Origin: Calditrichaceae bacterium
Lineage (GTDB): Bacteria; Calditrichota; Calditrichia; Calditrichales; Calditrichaceae
Reading direction: 5' to 3'
DNA: 11,418 nucleotides
Assembly: GCA_030622395.1 (NCBI GenBank)
Contig: JAUXGF010000032.1
Span: forward strand, 1-11,418
The notes under the pieces were generated by a model. That model was not told the DNA's origin. It saw only the letters and a program-made list of their open reading frames with translations, and did no database searches. Both the position numbers and the translations under genes were made by a program. Below, piece by piece: positions 1 to 7,375 of this stretch (its first letter is position 1; each line of letters starts with the position of its first letter).

Positions 1-9
1 CTTCGGGAT

Positions 10-27
10 ATGAATTTCACAATTCAT
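10..27. repeat. Small perfect hairpin at the window edge
   Basis: ATGAATT at 10-16 pairs perfectly with AATTCAT at 21-27 across a four-base loop. No T-run follows, so it is not a clear intrinsic terminator. It may be the end of a dispersed repeat or belong to the 3' region of a gene left of the window. Confidence 0.4.
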
Positions 28-44
28 TAATCTAACGGCTAACT

Positions 45-188
45 AGTGCCTGAACGAAAACTAGCCAAAACTGTCATTTCGAAGCGGAGCGAGAAATCTA
101 TTAACGTTATAAATATTGAAGTTAAAGATTTCTCACCCGATAAATCGGGATTCGAAATGACAAAAAAGCGCTTTTTCGTTCAGACACT
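45..188. repeat. Nested palindromic dispersed repeat upstream of purM (TGTCATTTCGA family, copy 1)
   Basis: The outer arms AGTGCCTGAACGAAAA (45-60) and TTTTCGTTCAGACACT (173-188) are inverted repeats with one mismatch. Inside them is a second palindrome: TGTCATTTCGAA (72-83) against TTCGAAATGACA (151-162), then GAGAAATCT (91-99) against AGATTTCTC (126-134). A third small hairpin, CCCGAT/ATCGGG, lies at 137-149. The inner palindrome recurs in the purL-purQ gap at 4660-4739, so it is a dispersed, MITE-like family. It ends 27 bases before purM, so any purM promoter upstream must lie within it or further left. No transposase is encoded. Confidence 0.8.
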
Positions 189-215
189 AACTAACATCTA
201 ACCAGGAATAATCCA

Positions 216-1376
216 ATGAAAAATGAAAAGAAAAGCGGCATAGATATTGATTTAGGAAACGATTGCTCACAGATCGCCTTTGCCTGGGCTAAAAAAACTT
301 TTGCTAACCGCAGCAGGGGACAGGGCGGTCCGCTTATGACCGTTGACGGAGCTTTTTCCAATATTATGGATTTCAACGGCGTTAAGATCGGCGTTTCCTC
401 TGACGGGATCGGGACGAAAATTGAAATTGCCGAGCGCACAGGCATTTATGATACATTAGGATTTGACCTCATCGCCATGGCTGCGGACGATCTTGCCGCT
501 AACGGCATTGAAACGGTCAACCTATCAAATATACTTGATGTGGATTATCTTGACTCGGATATCGTTAATCAATTAATGAAGGGTTTACACGACGCCGCAA
601 AATTTGCCGGATTAGTCATAACAGGCGGAGAGATTGCCGAGCTGGGGAACAGGATCGGCGGATATGGCGGGCGTATGCATTTTAACTGGTGCTCAACGGC
701 AATCGGAATACTCGCAGCCGGGCGGGAGATTATTGACGGGCAAAATATTAAACCCGGCGATGCGGTTATTTCATTACAAAGCCGCGGTTTTAGAAGCAAC
801 GGATTTTCTTTACTGCGCAAAATCATGGAAAAGCAATTCGGCTCAAAATGGCATGAGCAGCCCTATAATAATGAGAAATCGTGGGGTGAGATCCTACTGA
901 CTCCTTCGCTTATTTATACTCCGTTAATTGTAAAGCTAATCAAACATAATTTTAATATTAATGGGATTGTCCATATTACCGGCGGCGGTATTATTGATAA
1001 TTTTTCACGGGTATTGAAAAACAATAAAGTAGGGGCAAATTTAGATAATTTATTTGAGCCGCTGGATTTTATGAAAAAGATTCAGGAATTGGGCAGTGTG
1101 GATGAAGAGACAGCTTACAGATTATGGAATATGGGAAACGGAATGCTGCTAATTGTTGATAAGAATCAGGCAAACGAAATTCTTGATTTTATCAAAACTC
1201 AGGATTACAAAGCGCAGACCGCCGGTAAAATTATTAGTGAACCGGTTATAACAATCCAAACAAAGGGGCTAAAGCCTCAAGAAATTTCAGCGGATGCTGG
1301 GGATGGAGTTAGAGATATTGTAAAAAATGAAAAGTATGAACCCACCCCTAACCCATCCCAAGAGGGGAATAGTTAA
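216..1376 (+). CDS. purM: Phosphoribosylformylglycinamidine cyclo-ligase (AIR synthase)
   Basis: PurM closes the imidazole ring in the cytoplasm, converting FGAM plus ATP to AIR, step 5 of de novo purine synthesis. The 386-residue product carries the family motifs in order: SGIDIDLGN (7-15), SSDGIGTK (61-68, the usual TDGVGTK), DLIAMAADDLAANG (84-97), ITGGEIAE (135-142), SRGFRSNGFSLLRK (189-202), HITGGG (253-258) and NMGNGM (305-310). It is about 40 residues longer than E. coli PurM, similar to long PurM forms I associate with Bacteroidota. The ATG is supported by AGGAA at 204-208, seven bases upstream. The last dozen codons lie in a CCCTAACCC-type repeat, giving a low-complexity tail (PTPNPSQEGNS) that is probably not part of the fold. 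purL follows after 166 bases and probably shares transcription. Identity is secure. Confidence 0.96.
   Translation: MKNEKKSGIDIDLGNDCSQIAFAWAKKTFANRSRGQGGPLMTVDGAFSNIMDFNGVKIGVSSDGIGTKIEIAERTGIYDTLGFDLIAMAADDLAANGIETVNLSNILDVDYLDSDIVNQLMKGLHDAAKFAGLVITGGEIAELGNRIGGYGGRMHFNWCSTAIGILAAGREIIDGQNIKPGDAVISLQSRGFRSNGFSLLRKIMEKQFGSKWHEQPYNNEKSWGEILLTPSLIYTPLIVKLIKHNFNINGIVHITGGGIIDNFSRVLKNNKVGANLDNLFEPLDFMKKIQELGSVDEETAYRLWNMGNGMLLIVDKNQANEILDFIKTQDYKAQTAGKIISEPVITIQTKGLKPQEISADAGDGVRDIVKNEKYEPTPNPSQEGNS
1340..1371. repeat. CCCTAACCC-type repeat overlapping the purM 3' end
   Basis: CCCACCCCTAACCCATCCCA (1341-1360) is followed by AGAGGGGAAT (1361-1370). The C-rich arm can pair loosely with the G-rich end. 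In the purM frame it reads PTPNPSQEGN. A related C-rich/G-rich hairpin lies before purQ at 4904-4942. The repeat appears to have landed in, or to have extended, the purM reading frame. Confidence 0.65.
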
Positions 1377-1388
1377 TTTGAAATTACA

Positions 1389-1468
1389 TTGCCACGAAGG
1401 CATGAAGACACAAAGGCACAAAGAATAAAGTAATTAAAAAACTTTGAGTCTTTGAGTCTTTGTGGCAA
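1389..1468. repeat. Inverted repeat made of tandem CACAAAGG-like 8-mers, between purM and purL
   Basis: The left arm (1389-1423) begins TTGCCAC and reads as four degenerate 8-mers of the form CACRAAGR. The right arm (1442-1468) ends GTGGCAA and, read on the other strand, contains three such 8-mers. The arms can fold into an imperfect hairpin with slipped pairings. It fills about half of the 166-base purM-purL gap. Without a following U-tract it is probably not a classical terminator, but as RNA it could affect purL expression or message stability. Confidence 0.7.
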
Positions 1469-1542
1469 AAATAAACATCCTAAAAAGTTCTGAGTTTGAA
1501 GAATATAGAAATCTAACAGCTATTACATAAAGGAAAACACAG

Positions 1543-4542
1543 GTGGAAAGCGGAAACGTTAATCATATCCAATTAATATTTAAAGATCATATTCCCGATA
1601 CAGCGGGTGCGCAGCTTCACAGGGATGCAAAAAAGTATTTCCATATTGATACGGGAAAAGTAAAGACAGGAAAAATATATTCTATCCTTTATGATTTGAA
1701 CAAGCGGCAGGTTTCCGATTTCGCTAACTGCGCCCTTAAAGATACTGTGATCAATGACGTTTATATTAATAATTTGTACAACAGCCCGGCGTTCAAATCC
1801 TGTATTCTCATTTCAAAGCTGCCCGGAGTTACGGATGACGAGGGAATATCCGCTCAAAAAACGCTCGGCGACTTTTTTAATATTTCTTTGGAAACCGGGG
1901 CTCAATGGATATTTACCCAGGAAATATTTTACATTGAAAATGAACTGCCGGACGAATCACTTAAAAAGATAGCAGAAGACCTGCTCGGAAATCCATTAAT
2001 CAATCATTTTGAATACGGCGCGTTTCAGGGAAAAATCACCTACATTCCCGAAGTGCATGTTTCATCAAATGCGCAAATCAAAACAGTCAATATTTTTATT
2101 CCCGATAATGAACTTTTGGATTTATCAAAAAAAATGCTGCTTTCGCTTGATTTGAACGAGATGAAAGCGATCCAAAATCATTACCAAAATCCTGAGGTTA
2201 AAAAGCACCGAAAAGAAGCGGGTCTTTCCGAACTGCCGACAGATTGTGAAATTGAAATACTTGCCCAGACCTGGTCGGAGCATTGCAAACACAAAGAGTT
2301 TAACGCAGCAATTACCTATACAGACCTTGAAACAGGCGAAGAAAAAAAGATTGATTCGCTTTTCAAAACTTTCATTAAACAATCGACGGATATTATTCAA
2401 AAGCGATTTGAGGCGGGCGGGAATAACTGGCTTTTAAAGGTTTTTAACGATAACGCCGGGGTTGTGCGTATTGACGATAAGCGTGTTTTTATCTGGAAGG
2501 TGGAAACGCATAACAGCCCCTCGGCGCTTGATCCTTATGGCGGGGCGCTGACCGGAATAGTAGGCGTTAACCGCGATCCGCTCGGTACGGGGATCGGAGG
2601 CGGGAAGATTCTTTTCAATACTAATGTTCTGTGTTTTGGTTCGCCTTATTACGAGGGTAAATTATTAAAAGGGCAGCTTCATCCGCGGCGTATTCTTTCG
2701 GGCGTGGTCAAGGGTATCGAAGACGGCGGCAACAAGTCGGGCATTCCCACGGTAAACGGATCGGTTATTTTTGACGACCGCTACAGGGGAAAACCGCTGG
2801 TTTTTTGCGGCACAGGCGCGGTTATGCCCGCAGAATTCAACGGTAAAAAATCATGGGATAAAGTAATCGAAGACGGCGACCGCATTATTTCGGCTGGCGG
2901 CAGGGTAGGGAAGGACGGCATACACGGCGCTACTTTCTCATCGCTTGAGATCGACGAGCATTCCCCGCGTTCCGCAGTGCAGATAGGCAGTCCGATCACG
3001 CAGAAAAATCTTTCCGACTTTATGCAGAGAGCGTCTGAAAAAGGCTGGATAAAATGTTCGACCGATATGGGAGCCGGCGGGCTTTCCTCATCAATCGGCG
3101 AGCTGGCGACGATCAGCGGCGGGGCGGTCGTGCATTTGGAAAAGGCGGCGCTTAAATATTCCGGATTGCAGCCCTGGGAAATATTTGTCTCCGAATCACA
3201 GGAGCGGATGACCTTTGTGGTGGAAGAAAAAAATATTAAACCGTTGTTTGATTTAGCGCAGGATTTTGAAGTTGAGCTTTCCGATATCGGCTGTTTCACT
3301 TCCAGCGGCATGCTTGACGTGCGTTACGAAAATAAAAATGCCGCTTATATTGATCTTGATTTCCTGCATAACGGAATTCCCAAAAAATATCTTTCCGCAG
3401 AGTGGAAGGCGCCGCAATGCAGCGAGCCGGAGCTTCCCCAAAAAATAGATTATAATCAAATTTTACTGCGCCTGATGGGCAGCCTGAATGTATGTTCGCG
3501 AGAATTAATTATTCGCAGATATGATCATGAAGTTAAAGGGAAATCAGTTATTAAACCTTTAATGGGAGCGCAGGGTTTTGCGCCGCAGGATGCAGCGGTC
3601 ATGCGGCTTGGATTTGATTCTTATGAGGGAATTGCCGTATCGAACGGCATTATCCCGCGCTATGGCGATATTGACGCCTACGAAATGTCCGCCGGTTCAT
3701 TTGATGAAGCCATCAGGGGAATCATTGCCGTGGGCGGAAAACTGCCTGATCCGCATAATGCGGATAATAGATTTTGGACTGTAAACGATAATTTTTGCCT
3801 TCCCGATTCCGCTTTTAATGAAAAGTCTAATCCCGACGGAAAATACAAACTGGCTCAGCTTGTCAGAATGAATCAGGCGCTGTTCGATATGGCTGTTTAT
3901 TTTAATATCCCGATGACTTCGGGCAAGGACAGTATGAAAAACGACTTTATTAAAGAAGGCGTAAAAATTTCTGTTCCGCCGACTATATTATATTCCATAG
4001 TCGCAAAAATAGACGATGTGCGCGAAACGGTTACCGCGGAATTTAAAAAGGAAGGTGATCTTGTTTATCTGGTGGGTAAAACATATAATGAAATGGGCGG
4101 CTCGGAATTTTACAATCTTTTTAAAGAGCTTGGCGCTAATGTGCCTGTGGTCAGAAAAGAGCGGGCTAAACGGCTTTATCAAAAAATGACACAGGCAAAT
4201 AATAATAGATTGATCGCTTCCTGCCATGATCTTTCCGACGGAGGATTGGCTGCGGCTTTAACGGAATCCGCTTTTGGCGGCGGGCTTGGCGCGGATATAA
4301 ATTTTAACGGACGGGAAATAGGTTTAAATGCGGCGCTTTTCTCCGAATCGCATTCCAGATTTATTGTGTCGGTCGATCCCAAATTAAAGTCCGGTTTCGA
4401 ATCAATTATGGGCGGCGACTGCGCGCTTTTAGGACGGATTACTCAGGATAAGCGCCTTAAAATTGGTTGGAATGGAACTGAAGTTATAAATGTAGAAATA
4501 GATAAACTTTTAAATGCTTGGCGGAGCGGGTTGTCAATTTAG
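1543..4542 (+). CDS. purL: Phosphoribosylformylglycinamidine synthase, synthetase subunit
   Basis: PurL makes FGAM from FGAR, ATP and ammonia delivered by the PurQ glutaminase (step 4, the substrate for PurM). The 999-residue protein shows QTWSEHC (242-248), VETHNSPSA starting at 320, GIPTVNGS, GRVGKDGIHGATFSS, STDMGAGGL, SESQERM, GKDSM (794-798) and HDLSDGGL starting at 895. This covers both AIRS-like halves. It is larger than small PurL (about 740) and smaller than fused PurL (about 1,300). The first 230 residues look like PurS-like modules, which fits the absence of a separate purS here, and the C-terminal glutaminase is missing and supplied by purQ downstream. The start is GTG at 1543 with AAAGGA at 1529-1534, well spaced. 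The reading frame is intact. GC content is visibly higher than in the downstream accessory genes. Confidence 0.96.
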   Translation: MESGNVNHIQLIFKDHIPDTAGAQLHRDAKKYFHIDTGKVKTGKIYSILYDLNKRQVSDFANCALKDTVINDVYINNLYNSPAFKSCILISKLPGVTDDEGISAQKTLGDFFNISLETGAQWIFTQEIFYIENELPDESLKKIAEDLLGNPLINHFEYGAFQGKITYIPEVHVSSNAQIKTVNIFIPDNELLDLSKKMLLSLDLNEMKAIQNHYQNPEVKKHRKEAGLSELPTDCEIEILAQTWSEHCKHKEFNAAITYTDLETGEEKKIDSLFKTFIKQSTDIIQKRFEAGGNNWLLKVFNDNAGVVRIDDKRVFIWKVETHNSPSALDPYGGALTGIVGVNRDPLGTGIGGGKILFNTNVLCFGSPYYEGKLLKGQLHPRRILSGVVKGIEDGGNKSGIPTVNGSVIFDDRYRGKPLVFCGTGAVMPAEFNGKKSWDKVIEDGDRIISAGGRVGKDGIHGATFSSLEIDEHSPRSAVQIGSPITQKNLSDFMQRASEKGWIKCSTDMGAGGLSSSIGELATISGGAVVHLEKAALKYSGLQPWEIFVSESQERMTFVVEEKNIKPLFDLAQDFEVELSDIGCFTSSGMLDVRYENKNAAYIDLDFLHNGIPKKYLSAEWKAPQCSEPELPQKIDYNQILLRLMGSLNVCSRELIIRRYDHEVKGKSVIKPLMGAQGFAPQDAAVMRLGFDSYEGIAVSNGIIPRYGDIDAYEMSAGSFDEAIRGIIAVGGKLPDPHNADNRFWTVNDNFCLPDSAFNEKSNPDGKYKLAQLVRMNQALFDMAVYFNIPMTSGKDSMKNDFIKEGVKISVPPTILYSIVAKIDDVRETVTAEFKKEGDLVYLVGKTYNEMGGSEFYNLFKELGANVPVVRKERAKRLYQKMTQANNNRLIASCHDLSDGGLAAALTESAFGGGLGADINFNGREIGLNAALFSESHSRFIVSVDPKLKSGFESIMGGDCALLGRITQDKRLKIGWNGTEVINVEIDKLLNAWRSGLSI

Positions 4543-4553
4543 AAGAGGATGAG

Positions 4554-4625
4554 CACGGATAACACTGATAACACGGATTTTCACGGATTATAAAACATAA
4601 AGTAATCTTATCTGTGAAAATCCGT
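4554..4625. repeat. CACGGAT / ATCCGTG hairpin repeat after purL
   Basis: Just after the purL stop is a run of CACGGATAACACTGATAACA-type units. ACGGATTTTCACGGAT (4573-4588) then pairs with ATCTGTGAAAATCCGT (4610-4625) with one mismatch. This resembles a dispersed hairpin repeat common in environmental genomes. Transcript folding here could attenuate read-through into purQ, but there is no U-tract. Confidence 0.7.
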
Positions 4626-4775
4626 CCCGACTGTCAGGGTGTTGCTCTAGTATTTTTTCTGTCATTTCGAGGATCTTTTAACGAGAAATCTATTGTTATT
4701 ATTGACGTTATAAGATTTCTCACTCCGTTCGAAATGACATTTTGGGTGTTCTGCAACAGCCTGCTATTCGGGATC
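4626..4775. repeat. Nested palindromic element between purL and purQ, apparently inserted in the preceding repeat
   Basis: The terminal inverted repeats are 20 bases at 4626-4645 (starting CCCGACTG, ending GTTGC) and 4753-4772 (starting GCAAC, ending ATTCGGG), matching at 16 of 20 positions. They enclose a copy of the TGTCATTTCGA palindrome. The hexamer ATCCGT stands on both sides (4620-4625 and 4776-4781), which could be a target-site duplication. However, ATCCGT is itself part of the surrounding repeat family, so this is only suggestive. Confidence 0.6.
4660..4739. repeat. TGTCATTTCGA-family palindrome, copy 2
   Basis: TGTCATTTCGA (4660-4670) and TCGAAATGACA (4729-4739) are perfect inverted repeats. 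Inside, GAGAAATCT (4683-4691) pairs with AGATTTCTC (4713-4721). Both pairs match the copy upstream of purM (72-162), while the spacers differ. This supports an old dispersed family whose stem, not its loop, is conserved. Confidence 0.8.
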
Positions 4776-4903
4776 ATCCGTGTTCTATTATAATTTGCAA
4801 CGGATCAACTGACCATGGTTTTTAAATAAAACTCACACGACTAGTTTAGCGACGAATGATGCACGAATGTGTCACCATTGGGAAAAGTTTTGGGTTTTTT
4901 CTT

Positions 4904-4942
4904 ACCCATCCCTAACCCTTCCCTAACAAGAATAGGGAAGGG
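4904..4942. repeat. CCCTAACCC-type repeat with perfect 10-bp hairpin upstream of purQ
   Basis: CCCTTCCCTA (4916-4925) pairs perfectly with TAGGGAAGGG (4933-4942) across a seven-base loop. The preceding ACCCATCCCTAACCC is similar to the repeat at the purM 3' end. The next bases are AAAATAAGG and then five T, so it is not a canonical terminator. It sits 88 bases before the purQ start and could act as an RNA structure in the leader. The rest of the gap (about 4790-4900) shows nothing I can name. Confidence 0.6.
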
Positions 4943-4970
4943 AAAATAAGGTTTTTAAAATTTAAAATTT

Positions 4971-5000
4971 TTTCGGTGTTAATCGGTGTTTTCGGCGGCT
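4971..5000. repeat. Short tandem TCGGTGTT repeat upstream of purQ
   Basis: Three related decamers lie head to tail: TTTCGGTGTT, AATCGGTGTT and TTCGGCGGCT. The second contains the in-frame GTG at 4986 that could be mistaken for the purQ start. The run resembles the TCCGTGTTAATC-type dispersed repeats of the same region. Confidence 0.5.
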
Positions 5001-5020
5001 AACTTTTATACAAAATTATT

Positions 5021-5033
5021 GGAAATTAAAATG
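5021..5033 (+). promoter_or_regulatory. Ribosome binding site deciding the purQ start
   Basis: GGA (5021-5023, in TTGGAAATT) lies seven bases before the ATG at 5031. The translation from there begins MKKVRSLVLTG, the expected PurQ N-terminus. The upstream GTG at 4986 lies inside a repeat and would add 15 residues that do not resemble the family. Confidence 0.6.
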
Positions 5034-5852
5034 AAAAAAGTTCGTTCACTTGTTCTTACGGGACTCGGTATCAACTGCGAAGAGGAGATGGCTGCGGCTT
5101 ACCGCCTGACCGGGGCGGAGGCTCAGATCGTCCATCTTAATGAAGTTTTTAAGGGCGGAATATCGATTCATGATTTTGATATATTAAACTTCCCCGGCGG
5201 GTTTTCCTTTGGCGACGATCTTGGATCCGCTAAGGTGTTGGCTAATAAATTCAAATATAAACAAATGGCGTCGGGCGGAACATTTTTAGATGAACTGCGC
5301 AAATTTTTGGATAATGGAAAATATATCCTCGGCGTGTGCAACGGTTTTCAGGCTTTGGTCAAAATGGGACTGCTGCCTAATATCAGCGGGAAGTTTGAAC
5401 AGGAAGTCACTCTTACTTACAATGATTCCGGTAGGTTTGAAGACCGCTGGATTACCTGCAAAACAAATGAAAATTCTAAAACGCCGTTTGTAAAAGGGAT
5501 TGATTTGATCGACTTACCCGTGCGTCACGGCGAGGGCAAATTGCTGATTAAAGATCAAGCGATCAAAGAAGATATTATCAAACATGCCTTGAACTGTTTT
5601 AGTTATACAGACAAAGACGGCAATATCACTAAAGAATATCCGTTTAATCCAAATGGTTCGGAATTGAACTGCGCCGCTTTAACGGACAAGTCAGGGCAGA
5701 TTTTAGGCATGATGCCTCATCCTGAAGCCTTTCTTTCCATGTACAACCATCCCAATTGGGGGAAGCTAAAAAGAGAAAATCCGCTGCTGGCAGAAGAGGG
5801 CATGGGGTTGAGAATATTTAAGAATATTGTGGAGTATGTTTTGGGGGGATAA
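5031..5852 (+). CDS. purQ: Phosphoribosylformylglycinamidine synthase, glutaminase subunit
   Basis: PurQ hydrolyses glutamine and passes ammonia to PurL for FGAM synthesis. From the ATG at 5031 the protein has 273 residues, a class I glutamine amidotransferase. It shows the PGGFSFGDDLGSAK segment, the nucleophile Cys103 in GVCNGFQ, and the His230/Glu232 pair in MMPHPEAF, so the Cys-His-Glu triad is complete. RHGEGK is also present. Length matches the longer PurQ type that partners mid-size PurL; no purS is seen. It is separated from purL by a repeat-filled gap of nearly 490 bases, so it may depend on its own promoter or on read-through. Just 18 bases after its stop begins a cassette array, making purQ the likely transcriptional source for the cassette genes. 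Identity is secure; only the start is a choice (alternative GTG at 4986). Confidence 0.95.
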   Translation: MKKVRSLVLTGLGINCEEEMAAAYRLTGAEAQIVHLNEVFKGGISIHDFDILNFPGGFSFGDDLGSAKVLANKFKYKQMASGGTFLDELRKFLDNGKYILGVCNGFQALVKMGLLPNISGKFEQEVTLTYNDSGRFEDRWITCKTNENSKTPFVKGIDLIDLPVRHGEGKLLIKDQAIKEDIIKHALNCFSYTDKDGNITKEYPFNPNGSELNCAALTDKSGQILGMMPHPEAFLSMYNHPNWGKLKRENPLLAEEGMGLRIFKNIVEYVLGG

Positions 5853-5870
5853 AACTGCTAATACTACTAT

Positions 5871-5877
5871 GTTATGC
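5871..5877 (+). other. Integron-type core site (R') marking the left end of the cassette array
   Basis: GTTATGC fits the core consensus GTTRRRY with one deviation. It is the exact reverse complement of GCATAAC at 7251-7257, the first core of the element after the next gene. By integron logic, crossover occurs between G5871 and T5872. No L box, attI-like repeats or full attC fold are visible to its left, where only 18 bases separate it from the purQ stop. It may be a secondary insertion site. Confidence 0.7.
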
Positions 5878-7375
5878 TCACTTGGATATTTTGAATGGAT
5901 GTTATTAAAATAAATAAGTTTACAGAATCAGATTTTGACCAAATCATATTTGAATCTGGTGGTAAAAGATATGTTCAAGATTCAAGTATCCAAAAAAAAT
6001 CTAATGCTGATTATATTGTTAATGAAGTTATTATCGAACTTAAATTATTAGATGAGGAAGCATTAGAAAAGGGTATAAGACAAAAGAAAATTGCTGCACT
6101 CTTTAAAGAGGTTCAACCCGAAAGACCAGTTGTAATAATTGATCCATCAATTTTAACAGAAGAGCAAAAAAGAAAATATTATAATTTATGTGAAGGTCCG
6201 ATCAAAACAGGTGTAAAAAAAGCAGCAAAGCAACTTGATCAAGTTTACACTGATACAGGAAAAAATAAACTTCGTGTATTACTCATAGTTAATAATGGCT
6301 ATTCTTCTCTTAGTATGGATGAATTCAAAAATATTGTTCTTAAATGTGTAAGGAATGACACATCGAAAATAGATTTTGTTATCTTATGTGGTTTGTATTG
6401 GTATGGCGACGGATATGATAACTATGCTTTTACTCCTTTTGAATTAGTACCTATAAATATTTCAAAATCTTTTTTATCATTTGATTTATTGCAGAAATCA
6501 TGGAATCAATTTATTAATTACTTTATGACAAAGTTTATAAGAGAGAAGAATCTAGAAGGTCATAGTAAACTACCTCAAATGGATATAGTATTTGACCTTG
6601 ATGGAACAACTTTTATTAAACCAGCGAGGAAACTTGGAAAAAGTTCATGGTTTTGGAAAGAAGGAGAAAGAGGTCGAAAAAATACTACAGGCATTTCAGA
6701 GTGTCCACCTGTAGCAAGGACTTTGCCTTATTCTACAGAAGCTGATTGGATTAAATTTAAAAAACTACTTCCATATGAAAAGTTTTTTCGTAATACATAC
6801 ACTGAATGGAAGTCTTGGGCTGAAGAAAGAAAAACAATGAACAATGATATTTTAATACCATTTCTTTTTATAAATATTGAGTTTGAACCTTGTGTTAAAT
6901 GGTGTGAACATAATTACCATTCTCTTGGATTCCATGAAATTTCTAATTATGCTGTTCATATTTTCGATACAAATGTTAAAGAAATAATTAATAAGGCAGT
7001 AGAAATAAAGTCAAATGATATCAGGCCAGCAAGATATCTTCTTCTGAAAACGGAGGAGATTGGACAAGATAAAAAATACGATATTTCACATCTATTTTAC
7101 ATTTCACTGTTTCCTGGATTCGAAAGAGAAGAAAAGGTCTTTATGAATGAACAATTATTTTTTGAATATGCTTTGTCTCTTGCAGGTGCATATGCTATTA
7201 AATACAATATTAATAGTATTTATTACAATATTGATGGTCGTTATTCGTGGGCATAACAATGGTATGAAAGGGAATTTAAACACGTCCTTTTCTCCCACAG
7301 TTGATTCAATCCGAGCAAGTTTCTTAGCTCACAAAGGATACTGGCCGCTGTGCGTTTAAATCCCCTGATACCCAG
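5872..7375 (+). mobile_element. Gene cassette 1 (nuclease-like protein gene plus attC1)
   Basis: This 1,504-base unit is bounded by the crossover points in GTTATGC (5871) and GTTATAC (7375). It contains one gene on the + strand with a short leader and a 3' palindromic recombination element, the standard cassette design. On circularisation its outer cores would be GCATAAC and GTTATGC, perfect complements. It is markedly more AT-rich than purL; for example, the 60 bases from 6001 contain 15 G/C, against 39 in the 60 bases from 3061. Confidence 0.75.
5895..7256 (+). CDS. Cassette-borne protein of unknown function with a nuclease-like N-terminus
   Basis: I do not recognise this 453-residue family with certainty. 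Residues 38-70 read as Asp39-x8-Glu48-Leu-Lys50 followed by an amphipathic helix with Arg62, Lys64 and Lys65. This fits the D-Xn-(D/E)-X-K pattern of PD-(D/E)XK nuclease folds. Residues about 105-165 (KQL, a VLLIVNNG strand at 128-135, an IDFVILCG strand at 159-166) are compatible with the rest of such an alpha/beta core. The C-terminal half is rich in Trp, Tyr and Phe and has no motif I can name. There is no signal peptide or membrane segment. The ATG has no convincing Shine-Dalgarno sequence. The start lies 17 bases after the core site and the stop TAA lies within the next core site, as in compact integron cassettes. A defence role is an inference from the fold and the restriction gene next door. 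Confidence 0.8.
   Translation: MDVIKINKFTESDFDQIIFESGGKRYVQDSSIQKKSNADYIVNEVIIELKLLDEEALEKGIRQKKIAALFKEVQPERPVVIIDPSILTEEQKRKYYNLCEGPIKTGVKKAAKQLDQVYTDTGKNKLRVLLIVNNGYSSLSMDEFKNIVLKCVRNDTSKIDFVILCGLYWYGDGYDNYAFTPFELVPINISKSFLSFDLLQKSWNQFINYFMTKFIREKNLEGHSKLPQMDIVFDLDGTTFIKPARKLGKSSWFWKEGERGRKNTTGISECPPVARTLPYSTEADWIKFKKLLPYEKFFRNTYTEWKSWAEERKTMNNDILIPFLFINIEFEPCVKWCEHNYHSLGFHEISNYAVHIFDTNVKEIINKAVEIKSNDIRPARYLLLKTEEIGQDKKYDISHLFYISLFPGFEREEKVFMNEQLFFEYALSLAGAYAIKYNINSIYYNIDGRYSWA

Noticed and set aside
1389..1468. CRISPR-like array because of the regularly repeated short units
   Set aside because: The units are 8 bases and contiguous, with no spacers, and arranged as an inverted pair.
2781..3311. 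Antisense open frame of 176 codons inside purL
   Set aside because: It is the complement of a well-conserved purL region, with no recognisable product or start signals. A codon-use shadow.
4916..4960. Intrinsic terminator before purQ
   Set aside because: The hairpin is strong, but the T-run starts about ten bases after the stem and is short, and the sequence belongs to a dispersed repeat family.
5853..5870. attI site or integrase gene at the left end
   Set aside because: Only 18 bases lie between the purQ stop and the first core, with no second core or repeat pattern, and no tyrosine recombinase is encoded on either strand of the window.
6582..6620. HAD-phosphatase-like motif FDLDGTTF in the cassette 1 protein (residues 233-240)
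   Set aside because: It matches HAD motif I well, but it lies mid-protein and I find no convincing motif III lysine or GDxxxD-type motif IV afterwards. Kept as a note, not a functional call.
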